A DNA stretch of 62,755 nt, taken from JAJNBA01 sp963842295. GTDB taxonomy: Bacteria; Actinomycetota; UBA4738; HRBIN12. Location of the stretch: NCBI GenBank assembly GCA_963842295.1, contig CAWJFY010000001.1, positions 1 to 62,755 on the forward strand, given 5' to 3'. The notes under the pieces were generated by a model. It was not told the DNA's origin and ran no database searches. It worked only from the letters and a program-made list of their open reading frames with translations. Shown one piece after another: positions 15,433 to 23,029 of this stretch. The translations under genes were made by a program, and so were the position numbers. The first letter of the stretch is position 1, and every line of letters starts with the position of its first letter.

Positions 15433-17493
15433 GCGCAGGACCGCTCCCGCACCGACCGCGACCGCGACCGCGACCCACGCCTTGGCCTCGGTGAGCGGGC
15501 CCCGCCACACGCCCAACACGGCGATGCCGGCGATCAAGGACATCACGATCGAGGTGCCGGGGATGAGCGCGACACGGCTGGGGGTGTCCCTCAGTCCGAA
15601 GAACGGCGCGGCCAGCAGACCGGGCAACACGGCCAAGACGAACAGTCCGGCGAGGACGCGCGCCTGATGCGGGAGATCGTCGAGCGGGCCGGGTGGGTCG
15701 GCGAAACGCGCCTCGGCCGACTCGGCCGCCGCGCGCGCGCGTTCGACCACGTCAGCCGGCGGTTCATAGAACCCTGCCTCAGCCAACACGTAGGTGCCCG
15801 GGCCTATCTCGATCGCGTTGGCGATCGCGCGCTCGAACGCGGCGTCCTCCACCTCCTTGTTGCACTCACCCTGCGGGACGCCGTTGCACCTCCCCGCGTA
15901 GTACTCGCCGATCAGGAACACGATCGGGGGCTCCGGGTACGTCCTGAGACGCTCCCCCAACTCCCTCCAATGGCTCCGCGACGTCTCCCGGTAGTTCTCG
16001 CTCGGCCCGTCGGACGGGACGCCCCGCCTGAAGTCCTCCACCGTCCCGACGTACGTCACGTTGATGCTTCGCGAACGTGCCGGGCAGCCCGGTCCGGAAC
16101 ACGTTCGTATAGGTCTTCGCCCATCCGTACGTGGTGTTGGAGCCGGTCGCGTCGTCCGTGTTCCCGTAGTTCACGATCAGGACGCTCGGGCGCTCGCCGG
16201 CGCTCACGACCACCTCGCGCGCGGCCGCCAGCGAGGTTCGCACGCTCTGCGGCGCCCATTGGTTGTCCTGCTGCGCCCAACGGTTCATCACGGGATCGAT
16301 GAAGAACCACGCGAGCGCACCGACGACGAGGAGCGCACCGATCGCCCCCGCGATCCTCCTGATGCCCTGGCCGCGGTAGAGCCAACGCACCGCCACGAAC
16401 GCGCCGAGACCCACGAGCGCCATCGGGGCGGCGGTCGCGTTCATGAATCGGTAGTACGGGATCTCCTGCCCGAGCAGGAACGTCAAGACACCCGCGAACG
16501 GCAACATCCACCAGATCGAGACCTGCTCGTACTGGCCGGCGGGCGTGCGGGTCCGCCTCGCGACCACGATCGTGGCGACGATCGCGAACAGGATCAGCGG
16601 GAACGTGATCGCCGGCTGCATGGACGTCGACCCATTCGATCCAACCGCTGTCGGAAGAACTCAGCCGTGTAGGGGGGTGGGAGCGCGGCGTCCTTCAGAA
16701 GCTCGGGACCGCCGGGACCCCAGATCCCGACGACCCAGAGCGCGAGACCCGTGATCATCCCGAAGCCGGTCGATAGCAGGAGCGGTCCGTCCGATCGCAT
16801 CGCGGAGCCGAGCCGGAACCGGCTCGTGACGACGTGCGTTCCCCAGACGGCCATCAGGGATGCGCCGAACAGGACGCAGGTGGTGGGGTGCGTGAACGCC
16901 GCCGCCATCGCGATCAGGAAGATCGCGACCCGAGCGCCCCACGAGGTCCGAGCGGCGTCCGCGAACGCCACGATCAGGCAGAGCAGGAACAGGACCGTGA
17001 TGTTGTCGAGGTAGCCGACGTACGGGGTGGTGAGGAACAGGCCGGCCGTCGCGAGCATCGTCAGGAGGACCACGAGCGGATCGCGCGTGCTGCGGAACGC
17101 ACCCGCCCCGAGGGCGAGCCCCGTGAGGATGGGGATCCCGAGCATCAGGAACGCGCTGAAGCTGTAGTTGCTGATACCCGCGACCCGCTGCAGCAGCGCA
17201 CCGGCCAGCGGCACCGTCACCCGATAACCCCCCGAGAAGAGGTTGTCGGGCCCCCAGTCGTCCGCGATCGAACCCGGGTCGTCCTCCAGGATCACGCCGG
17301 CGCGCCACGTGTACCAGGCTGGATCCCGGGTGGGGGCCGAGAGCGAAGGGTCGGCGATGAACCGCCACCCGAGCGCGAGCAGGAGGATCAGCGCGAAGCC
17401 AACGATCACCCACCACGAGCCGAGGCGGCTCGGAGGCGTGGAGAGAGGCGGCACGGCATGCTCGTCGGCTTGTGATGTTCGGGTGAGCGTCAC
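15433..17493 (-). pseudogene. Large polytopic membrane protein with extracytoplasmic domain, two frameshifts
   Basis: Starting at GTG 17493 (GGGAGG 4 nt upstream) the protein has a first helix (WWVIVGFALILLLALGW), a loop DPAWYTWRAGVILEDDPGSIADDWGPDN, and at least ten further helices. A soluble stretch follows (RPSVLIVNYGNTDDATGSNTTYGWAKTYTNVF... YYAGRCNGVPQGECNKEV), then three more helices. The topology recalls GT-C-type membrane glycosyltransferases, but no catalytic motif is certain. Frameshifts lie near 16630 (one base lost in a G run) and 16066-16072 (one base gained). No stop separates it from the MFS part. It starts 73 nt after Zur on the same strand. Confidence 0.6.
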
Positions 17494-17566
17494 GATCCTC
17501 CCGTGGGCGCAGCGCGCCGGGCTGCGGCAGGCCGACAGGATAGAGGACCGGGTCGGCTGCTTCGGG

Positions 17567-17998
17567 TCAGGCTCCGCAGTCTCGACACAGACCGATCAGG
17601 TCGAGGCGGTGGCTGACGCTTGCGAACCGAGCTTCCCGGGCGAGCACGTCCAGCGTCCGGTCGAGCTGGCGCTCCACCGCGGTCGGGATGTGGAGATCTT
17701 GCACTCGGCCGCACGCCGAACACATCAGGTGATGGTGGTGACCCGTCAGCTCCTCAGCGAGCTCGTAGCGAGCGAAGCCGTCCTCCGAAGCAACCCGGCG
17801 GATGAGCCCTGCCGCCTCCAGCTCCGCCAGGTTCCGATAGGCGGAGCTCTGCGGAAGATCCTTCCGGCCACGGACGATGTCGGGCAGTGCGAGCGGCATC
17901 CCCGCCCTCGCGAGGATGTCGACGAGCCTACGCCGGGTTCGCGTGTAGCGCTGGCCCGACGTCGCCAGCCTCGACGCAACCTCCTGGTGGAGCTCCAT
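17567..17998 (-). CDS. zur: Zinc uptake regulator, Fur family (Zur)
   Basis: The 143-residue protein has the Fur winged helix (RYTRTRRRLVDILARAGMPLALPDIVRGRKDLPQSSAYRNLAELEAAGLI). The metal-binding half follows, with the HHHHLMCSACGRVQDL cluster and a C-terminal CRDCG pair for the structural zinc. Fur homologues next to znu genes are Zur repressors that bind DNA when zinc is plentiful. Its ATG overlaps a TGA in the expected znuB frame (TGATG), the standard coupling. In the sequence as given, the znuB frame instead runs straight into it, which I attribute to a one-base error near 18040. Confidence 0.92.
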   Translation of the reverse strand: MELHQEVASRLATSGQRYTRTRRRLVDILARAGMPLALPDIVRGRKDLPQSSAYRNLAELEAAGLIRRVASEDGFARYELAEELTGHHHHLMCSACGRVQDLHIPTAVERQLDRTLDVLAREARFASVSHRLDLIGLCRDCGA

Positions 17999-18845
17999 CA
18001 ATGGGCCTCTTGCTGGAGTGCCCGTCGGCGCCGTTCGCTTCGCGAGCGCGACGGCCGCGAAGACACCGGCCGCGACGAACACGATCGCACCGCCGGGCGC
18101 GATATCGAGCGGCCGCGCGAACGTCAGACCGACGAGCGACGATACGGCGCCGATCGCGACGGCGAGCCGCAATGTTCCTCGGAACGATCGCGCCATCAGC
18201 TGCGCCGATGCCACCGGGAGCACCATCATCGCCGCGATCAGCAGGATCCCGACGATCTTCATCCCCGCGACGATGACGCCCGCCGTGAGGGCAGCGAGCG
18301 CCACGCTGAGCGGGCCGACCGGCAGGCCGGCGACGCGAGACCAGTCCTCGTCGGTGACGACCGCGAACAGCGCTCGACCGGCGAAACCCATCGCGGCGAC
18401 GACGGCTGCCCCCAGCACCGCGATCGTCACGACCCCCACCCACGTGACGGCGTAGGGATCCCCGAAGAGGTAGGACAGTGTCTCGAGCTCCACGTTCACC
18501 CGCCCTGCTGGCGAAGACCGCACCCATCGCGATGCCCACGTAGAAGAAGAGCGCCAGCGCCAGGTCGCCCGCGGCCTTCCGTTTCAGCCGGAGCATCTCC
18601 ACGCCTACGGCACCGATCACCGCGAACGCGAGTGCTGTCCACACCGGCCAGATCTGTACCAGGAGGCCCGCGCCGACACCGGCGAACGCCACGTGGGCGA
18701 TCCCGTCGCCAACGAGCGAAAGCCTCTTCTGCACCAGGAACGCGCCGATCATCGGGGCGAACACCCCGACGGCCAAGCACGCGATCAACGCGCGTTGCGC
18801 ATCGCCTGTTTCGAACGGATACGGCAGTGGCAAGGCGGCGATCAT
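17998..18845 (-). CDS. znuB: Zinc ABC transporter permease ZnuB (two frameshifts)
   Basis: From ATG 18845 the sequence reads as an ABC-3 permease (ALIACLAVGVFAPMIGAFLVQKRLSLVGDGIAHVAFAGVGAG... GIAMGAVFAS). It then continues in another frame (GRVNVELETLSYLFGDPYAVT... MKIVGILLIAAMMVLPVASAQLMARSF). One extra base near 18508 explains the break. A second extra base near 18037-18043 would turn the tail into ERRRRALQQEAH followed by TGA overlapping Zur's ATG. Length after correction is about 280 residues, normal for ZnuB. ATG 18845 overlaps the ZnuC stop (ATGA). Confidence 0.85.
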
Positions 18846-19636
18846 CGGAGATCCTCGAGCCAGAGCGGCAGATCCTCGCGGTGGACACCGAGCGAGACGC
18901 CTCGTGATGCGAGTTCCGAAGGACTCCCGTCGAACACCACCCGCCGTTTGAGTACGACCACCCGGTCGATCACATCGGCCACGGCGGCGAGCTCGTGTGA
19001 CACGAGCAACACACCGGCTCCGTGCTGCCGGATCAGGTGGACGAGCGAATCGCGGAAGCGACGCTGGGACTCGGCGTCCACGCCAGCGATGGGCTCGTCG
19101 AGGACCAGCAGCTTCGGTTCGCCGGCGAACGCCCTTGCGATGAAGGCACGTTGCTGCTGCCCGATGGAGAGCTCGTTGAGGGGACGAAGGGCCAGTTCCG
19201 CAAGGCCAACGGACTCGATCGCATGGCGAACGGCCGCATGATCGGAGGTCGTGAGCCCGCGCCACCACCCGCGCTGGCGGAGGCGCCCCGCGGCAACGAT
19301 CTCCTCGACGGTCGCCGGCACCTCGGACAGCAGCGAGGGCCGCTGCGGGACGTAGCCAACTCGCCAGCGATCGCGCACGTCGCCCGGAGGGCGACCCAGC
19401 AGCTCGACGCGACCTGATCCAGGCTCGAGGGCGCCCAGGATGACCTTGAGGAGCGTGGACTTCCCGGACCCATTCGGGCCGACCAACGCCACGAACTCGC
19501 CTGCGCGGACTTCGAGCGTGACTTCCAGGAGCACGGGCTCGTGCCCGAAGCTGAACGAGAGGTCATCGGCATGAACCAACACCTCGGCATCCTGAGGCGC
19601 CCGTGCCGCCACGTGCGGAGCGGGCTCAGCACCCAT
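18842..19636 (-). CDS. znuC: Zinc ABC transporter ATP-binding protein ZnuC
   Basis: The 264-residue ATPase has Walker A GPNGSGKST, Q-loop YVPQRPSL, ABC signature LSIGQQQRAFIARAF, Walker B LLVLDEPIAG and switch His in VSHEL. Its partner is ZnuB, coupled by a 4-nt overlap. No substrate-binding ZnuA lies in this window, so it must be encoded elsewhere or replaced. ATG 19636 lies 37 nt downstream of a Zur box, so repression by zinc-loaded Zur is likely. Manganese specificity cannot be excluded from the ATPase alone. Confidence 0.92.
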   Translation of the reverse strand: MGAEPAPHVAARAPQDAEVLVHADDLSFSFGHEPVLLEVTLEVRAGEFVALVGPNGSGKSTLLKVILGALEPGSGRVELLGRPPGDVRDRWRVGYVPQRPSLLSEVPATVEEIVAAGRLRQRGWWRGLTTSDHAAVRHAIESVGLAELALRPLNELSIGQQQRAFIARAFAGEPKLLVLDEPIAGVDAESQRRFRDSLVHLIRQHGAGVLLVSHELAAVADVIDRVVVLKRRVVFDGSPSELASRGVSLGVHREDLPLWLEDLR

Positions 19637-19672
19637 CCGGGCTCGCTACATCAGCGTTCCTCGAAGCGGGAG

Positions 19673-19687
19673 TGAGAATCATTCCCA
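19673..19687. promoter_or_regulatory. Zur/Fur box upstream of znuC
   Basis: TGAGAATCATTCCCA is a near-perfect 7-1-7 palindrome (arms TGAGAAT and ATTCCCA), close to the actinobacterial Zur box. It is centred about 44 nt before the znuC start, with zur being the last gene of the operon. Confidence 0.75.
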
Positions 19688-19693
19688 ATCGCA

Positions 19694-19713
19694 CGATACG
19701 CCGCACGGTATCG
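19694..19713. repeat. Second inverted repeat in the znu promoter
   Basis: CGATAC (19694-19699) and GTATCG (19708-19713) are perfect complements with 8 nt between. It lies 6 nt from the Zur box, between znuC and the SRPBCC gene. It may be another operator or a small terminator for neither gene; its role is unclear. Confidence 0.4.
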
Positions 19714-19730
19714 AGTCGGCGGGTATGGCG

Positions 19731-20216
19731 TCAATCGCCGAGCGGGTCAGGAGGAGGCGACGGCCTTTCCTCGCCTCGCTGGACCCAAGGGTCGGGCCCG
19801 GGATCGCCCCCGGCCGCGACGGTCGCGAGACGCGGGAGGAAGTGCTTCCACCCCTCGAGCTGCGCCGCGTCGGCGCCCTCCGGCAATCCGGAGTGCGTCA
19901 GTCGGACGATCGTGTCGTCGCCATCGGGGATCAGCTCGATCGTCACGGTCGACGAGCCGGGTGGGAGTTGCTCGTCGCCCTCCCAGCCCCAGGTGAAGAC
20001 GACTCGCCGGGGCGGGTCGATCTCCGCGTACTCACCGACCGCATAGTTCCTTCCCGTCACGTTGACGCGGTACACCCCACCGGGAACGGCCTCCACTATG
20101 GCGTCCACCCCCTTCCACCTCACGATCTTCTCTGGGTCCGTGAGGAACGGGAACACCGCCTCGGGCGGCGCCTCGATCCGGATCTCACTGTTGACGGTGA
20201 ACGCGCCCGCGGCCAC
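19731..20216 (-). CDS. SRPBCC/AHSA1 family protein
   Basis: The 161-residue protein fits the AHSA1-like START-fold: SEIRIEAPPEAVFPFLTDPEKIVRWKG, VYRVNVTGRNYAVGEYAEIDPPRRVVFTWGWEG, STVTIELIPDGDDTIVRLTHSGLP and EGWKHFLPRLATV. These hydrophobic-cavity proteins bind small ligands and are very often paired with an ArsR regulator, as here. The gene overlaps the ArsR gene by 32 nt. Ligand and function are unknown. Confidence 0.88.
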   Translation of the reverse strand: MAAGAFTVNSEIRIEAPPEAVFPFLTDPEKIVRWKGVDAIVEAVPGGVYRVNVTGRNYAVGEYAEIDPPRRVVFTWGWEGDEQLPPGSSTVTIELIPDGDDTIVRLTHSGLPEGADAAQLEGWKHFLPRLATVAAGGDPGPDPWVQRGEERPSPPPDPLGD

Positions 20217-20520
20217 GTCGTCTCCCTTCCTCGGCTTCCACTTCTTCCTTCAGGGTTGCGAGGCTTCCGCTCCAGAAGGCCTGGAGTGAGGCTTGCAGCT
20301 CGGCCAGCGCATCACGGTCCGCTCGGTACAGCCGCCTGGCGCCGTCCCGCCGCTCGGTCACGAGCCCGGCCGTCCGCAGCACGGTGAGATGCTGGGAGAT
20401 CGCCGGCCGGCTGACATCGAAATGCGAGGCGATGTCGCCCGCCGAGCGCTCGGCGTCCCAGACGAGACGGAGGATCTGGCGCCGACGAGGCTCTGCGATG
20501 GCCTTGAGCGCAGCCTCCAT
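20185..20520 (-). CDS. ArsR-family transcriptional regulator
   Basis: The 111-residue protein is a winged-helix repressor (IAEPRRRQILRLVWDAERSAGDIASHFDVSRPAISQHLTVLRTAGLVTERRDGARRLYRAD). It lacks the usual Cys metal sites, as expected for the SRPBCC-associated subfamily. It probably represses its own operon through the palindrome 10 nt upstream. A minus-strand TTACAT -10 (20533-20528), overlapped by that palindrome, sits 7 nt before ATG 20520. Confidence 0.9.
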   Translation of the reverse strand: MEAALKAIAEPRRRQILRLVWDAERSAGDIASHFDVSRPAISQHLTVLRTAGLVTERRDGARRLYRADRDALAELQASLQAFWSGSLATLKEEVEAEEGRRRGRGRVHRQQ

Positions 20521-20529
20521 GAGCAGGAT

Positions 20530-20545
20530 GTAAGCAGATGCTTAC
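20530..20545. promoter_or_regulatory. ArsR operator, perfect palindrome
   Basis: GTAAGCAGATGCTTAC is a perfect inverted repeat of 7-bp arms around GA, overlapping the -10 box of the arsR-SRPBCC operon. Position and symmetry fit an autoregulatory ArsR site. Confidence 0.75.
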
Positions 20546-20552
20546 GGTGGCG

Positions 20553-21416
20553 TCAACGCTCGGCGAGGCGGACCACGCCTGCTCGAGTCCGCTCGAGGAT
20601 GCCGTCCGCCACGAGCGTCTCCAAGGCCGCAGCGATCGCGCGAGCACGATGGCCCGTCTGCTCGCCGAGCGCCTCGGCGCTCGCCGAGCGACGGCCACGG
20701 AGAACCTCCACCACAGCGCCGCGGACCTGGCGAGCGCTTCCCTCGAACGGAGACTGCCGCCGGCCGGACGGCCTACCCGTGCGCGCGGCGGCCCGGAACC
20801 GGCAGTGATCCTCAAGCGGGCACGCTTCGCAGCGTGGCGCTGGTCGGCAATAGACGCGACCCAGGTCCATCAGGGCCTGATTCCACTCGCCCGGTGCCGA
20901 TGGGTCGAGCCAAGCCTGCGCGTCGTGGGTGAGCCGATCGGCCGTCACCTCGTCGGGCTCGGCTCCGTGGATGGCCCGAGCGGAGATCCTCCGGACGTTG
21001 GTGTCCACAGCGGCCACAGGCTCTCCGTGACCGATCGACGCCACGGCGGCGGCCGTGTACGGGCCGACGCCGGGGAGCCGGCGGAGCGCTTCCCGTTCCC
21101 GCGGCACGCGCCCTCCGTGGTCGCGGACGACCGAGCGGGCGGCCTCGTGGAGGGCGACCGCGCGGCGGTTGTACCCGAGACCCGCCCACGCACGGATGAC
21201 GTCGGCGCTCGAGGCACCGGCGAGCGTGCCGACGTCGGGGAACCTCGCGATGAACGCCTCGAAGATGGGCTCCACTCGGGCGGCCTGGGTCTGCTGGAGC
21301 ATCACCTCCGAGACGAGGGTTCGATAGGCACTGCGCGGGCCACGTCGCCACGCGTACGCGTGGCGCCGTGGCCGGTACCACTCGAGGACCGCCGAGCGGA
21401 GCTGCTCGAGACTCAC
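20553..21416 (-). CDS. mutY: A/G-specific adenine glycosylase MutY
   Basis: The 287-residue protein has the catalytic Glu (SEVMLQQTQ, E37), the helix-hairpin-helix LPGVGPYTAAAV, catalytic Asp (VDTNVRRI, D138) and four Cys for the 4Fe-4S cluster. The Cys spacing is C-x5-C-x2-C-x5-C, one shorter in the first gap than the usual x6. It removes adenine mispaired with 8-oxoguanine. The C-terminus is not the NUDIX-like recognition domain. A short winged-helix-like segment is there instead (AVVEVLRGRRSASAEALGEQTGHRARAIAAALETLVADGIL). It is the second gene after a 63-aa protein, 4 nt apart. Confidence 0.92.
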   Translation of the reverse strand: MSLEQLRSAVLEWYRPRRHAYAWRRGPRSAYRTLVSEVMLQQTQAARVEPIFEAFIARFPDVGTLAGASSADVIRAWAGLGYNRRAVALHEAARSVVRDHGGRVPREREALRRLPGVGPYTAAAVASIGHGEPVAAVDTNVRRISARAIHGAEPDEVTADRLTHDAQAWLDPSAPGEWNQALMDLGRVYCRPAPRCEACPLEDHCRFRAAARTGRPSGRRQSPFEGSARQVRGAVVEVLRGRRSASAEALGEQTGHRARAIAAALETLVADGILERTRAGVVRLAER

Positions 21417-21420
21417 GCGA

Positions 21421-21612
21421 TCAGAACCCCGTGTTCTGATCCTTCGACGGCATCTCGTCCGTCACTTCCCGCAGAGCCGAGTAGATCTCTCGGAAAACCT
21501 CCGCCACGTAGGACGCGGGTTGGCTTCCTTGCGAACCCATCGCGCCACGTACCGCCGAAGCGGTGACGTCCGCGGCCTTGTCGAACACGTGCCAGTCGAT
21601 ATCGCGTGACAT
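21421..21612 (-). CDS. Small conserved-looking protein upstream of mutY
   Basis: The 63-residue protein is acidic and helical, with the core DWHVFDKAADVTASAVRG and a second helix ASYVAEVFREIYSALREVTDEMP. GGGAGGA five bases before ATG 21612 is a strong ribosome site. Its stop lies 4 nt before the MutY start, so the two genes share a transcript. No family was recognised and there is no membrane segment. Confidence 0.65.
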   Translation of the reverse strand: MSRDIDWHVFDKAADVTASAVRGAMGSQGSQPASYVAEVFREIYSALREVTDEMPSKDQNTGF

Positions 21613-21678
21613 CGGTCCTCCCGGTTCGGTGGGGCCACAGGCTACCTCTGCCTCACATCTGGGGCCTATCATCCGGCG

Positions 21679-22605
21679 ATGAGGGGCGGGGTCATCGACA
21701 GACGGATCCTCTTCGCCTTCGCGGGCGTCGTGCTCCTCGCCGGCTCGAACATCGTTGCCGTCCGGTTCAGCAACCGCGAATTGGACCCGTTCTGGGGGGC
21801 CGGCATCCGCTTCCTGGGGGCTTCGCTGATCCTCTGGGCGCTGGTCGCCCGAGGACACCACCCGCTCCCGAGGGGTCGGGCGCTCGGTGGCGCCTTCGTC
21901 TACGGGATCCTCAGCTTCCTCGTCGCCTACGCCTTCTTCTACTGGGGGTCGCAGGAGGTGCCAGCCGGCCTCGGGGGCACGATCATGGCCTCGGTTCCGC
22001 TGCTGACGGTGATGCTCGCCGCCGCACACAGGCTGGAGCGGCTCCGGCTCCGCGGAGTGCTCGGAGCGATGGTCGCGCTGGCGGGCATCGCCCTGATGTC
22101 CTCCGGCGCGCTCGCGGGGGATGTCTCGCTGGTCTCCGTGCTCGCGGTCTTGGTTGCAGCTGGGGCGGCCGCTGAGTCGGGCATCGTCCTGAAGCTGCTT
22201 CCCTCGGCGCACCCGGTCGTCACGAACGCGATCGGGATGTCGGTCGGGGCGGTGCTCCTCCTGGTGCTTTCATCCGTCGCGGGAGAATCCTGGGAGATGC
22301 CGGTGAGCCCGAGCGTCCGCGCCGCGATCATCTACCTGACGATCGCCTCGCCGTTCCTGTTCATGCTCGTCGTCTACGTGATCCAGCGATGGACCGCCAC
22401 CGGTGCCAGCTATCAGTTCGTCCTGTTCCCGATCGTTTCGGTCATCGGGGGCGCGCTCCTGCTCGGCGAAGACGTGACTTCCTCGCTCCTGTTCGGTGCG
22501 CCGCTCGTCCTTGCGGGTGTCTACATCGGGGCCTTGTCGGGCTCAGAGACTTCACAAGAGCTTCCCGATCTCCCGTCGATGCCCGCTGCCTCCGATCGTC
22601 GTTAG
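21679..22605 (+). CDS. EamA/DMT-family transporter
   Basis: The 308-residue protein has ten membrane helices in two EamA repeats. The first includes NREL...FWGAGIRFLGASLILWALVARGHHPLP and SQEVPAGLGGTIMASVPLLTVMLAA, the second SPFLFMLVVYVIQRWTATGASYQFVLFPIVSVIGGALLLGE. It is an inner-membrane exporter of unknown substrate, distinct from the one at 12345. TATCAT lies 6 nt before ATG 21679, so a leaderless transcript is likely. The YCII gene follows after 31 nt. Confidence 0.88.
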   Translation: MRGGVIDRRILFAFAGVVLLAGSNIVAVRFSNRELDPFWGAGIRFLGASLILWALVARGHHPLPRGRALGGAFVYGILSFLVAYAFFYWGSQEVPAGLGGTIMASVPLLTVMLAAAHRLERLRLRGVLGAMVALAGIALMSSGALAGDVSLVSVLAVLVAAGAAAESGIVLKLLPSAHPVVTNAIGMSVGAVLLLVLSSVAGESWEMPVSPSVRAAIIYLTIASPFLFMLVVYVIQRWTATGASYQFVLFPIVSVIGGALLLGEDVTSSLLFGAPLVLAGVYIGALSGSETSQELPDLPSMPAASDRR

Positions 22606-22636
22606 GGTGGGCCGTCGGTCGCCGAAGGAGGCCCGG

Positions 22637-22984
22637 ATGCGATACATGCTCCTGATCCACGGCGGGGAGAGCGGCTGGGACAGCTTGTCGGAGGCGGAGC
22701 GCGCCGCGCAGTACGAGCGGTACGGCAAGCTCCAGCGCGAGATGGGGGAGCACGGGCACTACGTGGGCGGCGACGAGATCGACGTGGCCTCGTCGGCAAA
22801 GCTCGTCCGCGTCCGGAACGGAGAGACGATCGTTTCAGACGGACCGTTCTCGGAGTCCGAGGAGCAGCTCGGGGGCTACTTCCTCGTGGACTGCGACGAA
22901 GAGACGGCGATCGCATACGCGGCCGCTATCCCCGCCGCGGAAGGCGGCACGATCGAGGTCCGGCCACTCGTCGAGGGGACTTGA
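22637..22984 (+). CDS. YCII-related protein
   Basis: The 115-residue protein has the YCII/DGPF fold: MRYMLLIHGGESGWDSL, then the signature DGPFSESEEQLGGYFLVDCDEETAIAYAAAIP and a terminal EVRPL strand. Small proteins of this kind are often encoded near ECF sigma factors; none is nearby here. GAAGGAGG lies a few bases before ATG 22637. Enzymatic function is not established for the family. Confidence 0.9.
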   Translation: MRYMLLIHGGESGWDSLSEAERAAQYERYGKLQREMGEHGHYVGGDEIDVASSAKLVRVRNGETIVSDGPFSESEEQLGGYFLVDCDEETAIAYAAAIPAAEGGTIEVRPLVEGT

Positions 22985-23029
22985 CCCGAACGACAACCGC
23001 TGTCTGACCTCGGCTAGCATCCGTCCCAC

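Noticed and set aside
14638..16302. 554-codon plus-strand frame over the membrane protein genes
   Set aside because: Composition is almost only Arg, Asp, Glu, His, Gly, a mirror of hydrophobic codons on the other strand.
17567..18523. A genuine ZnuB-Zur fusion protein
   Set aside because: A one-base correction restores a normal ZnuB end and a TGATG overlap with zur; a membrane permease carrying its own repressor is less likely.
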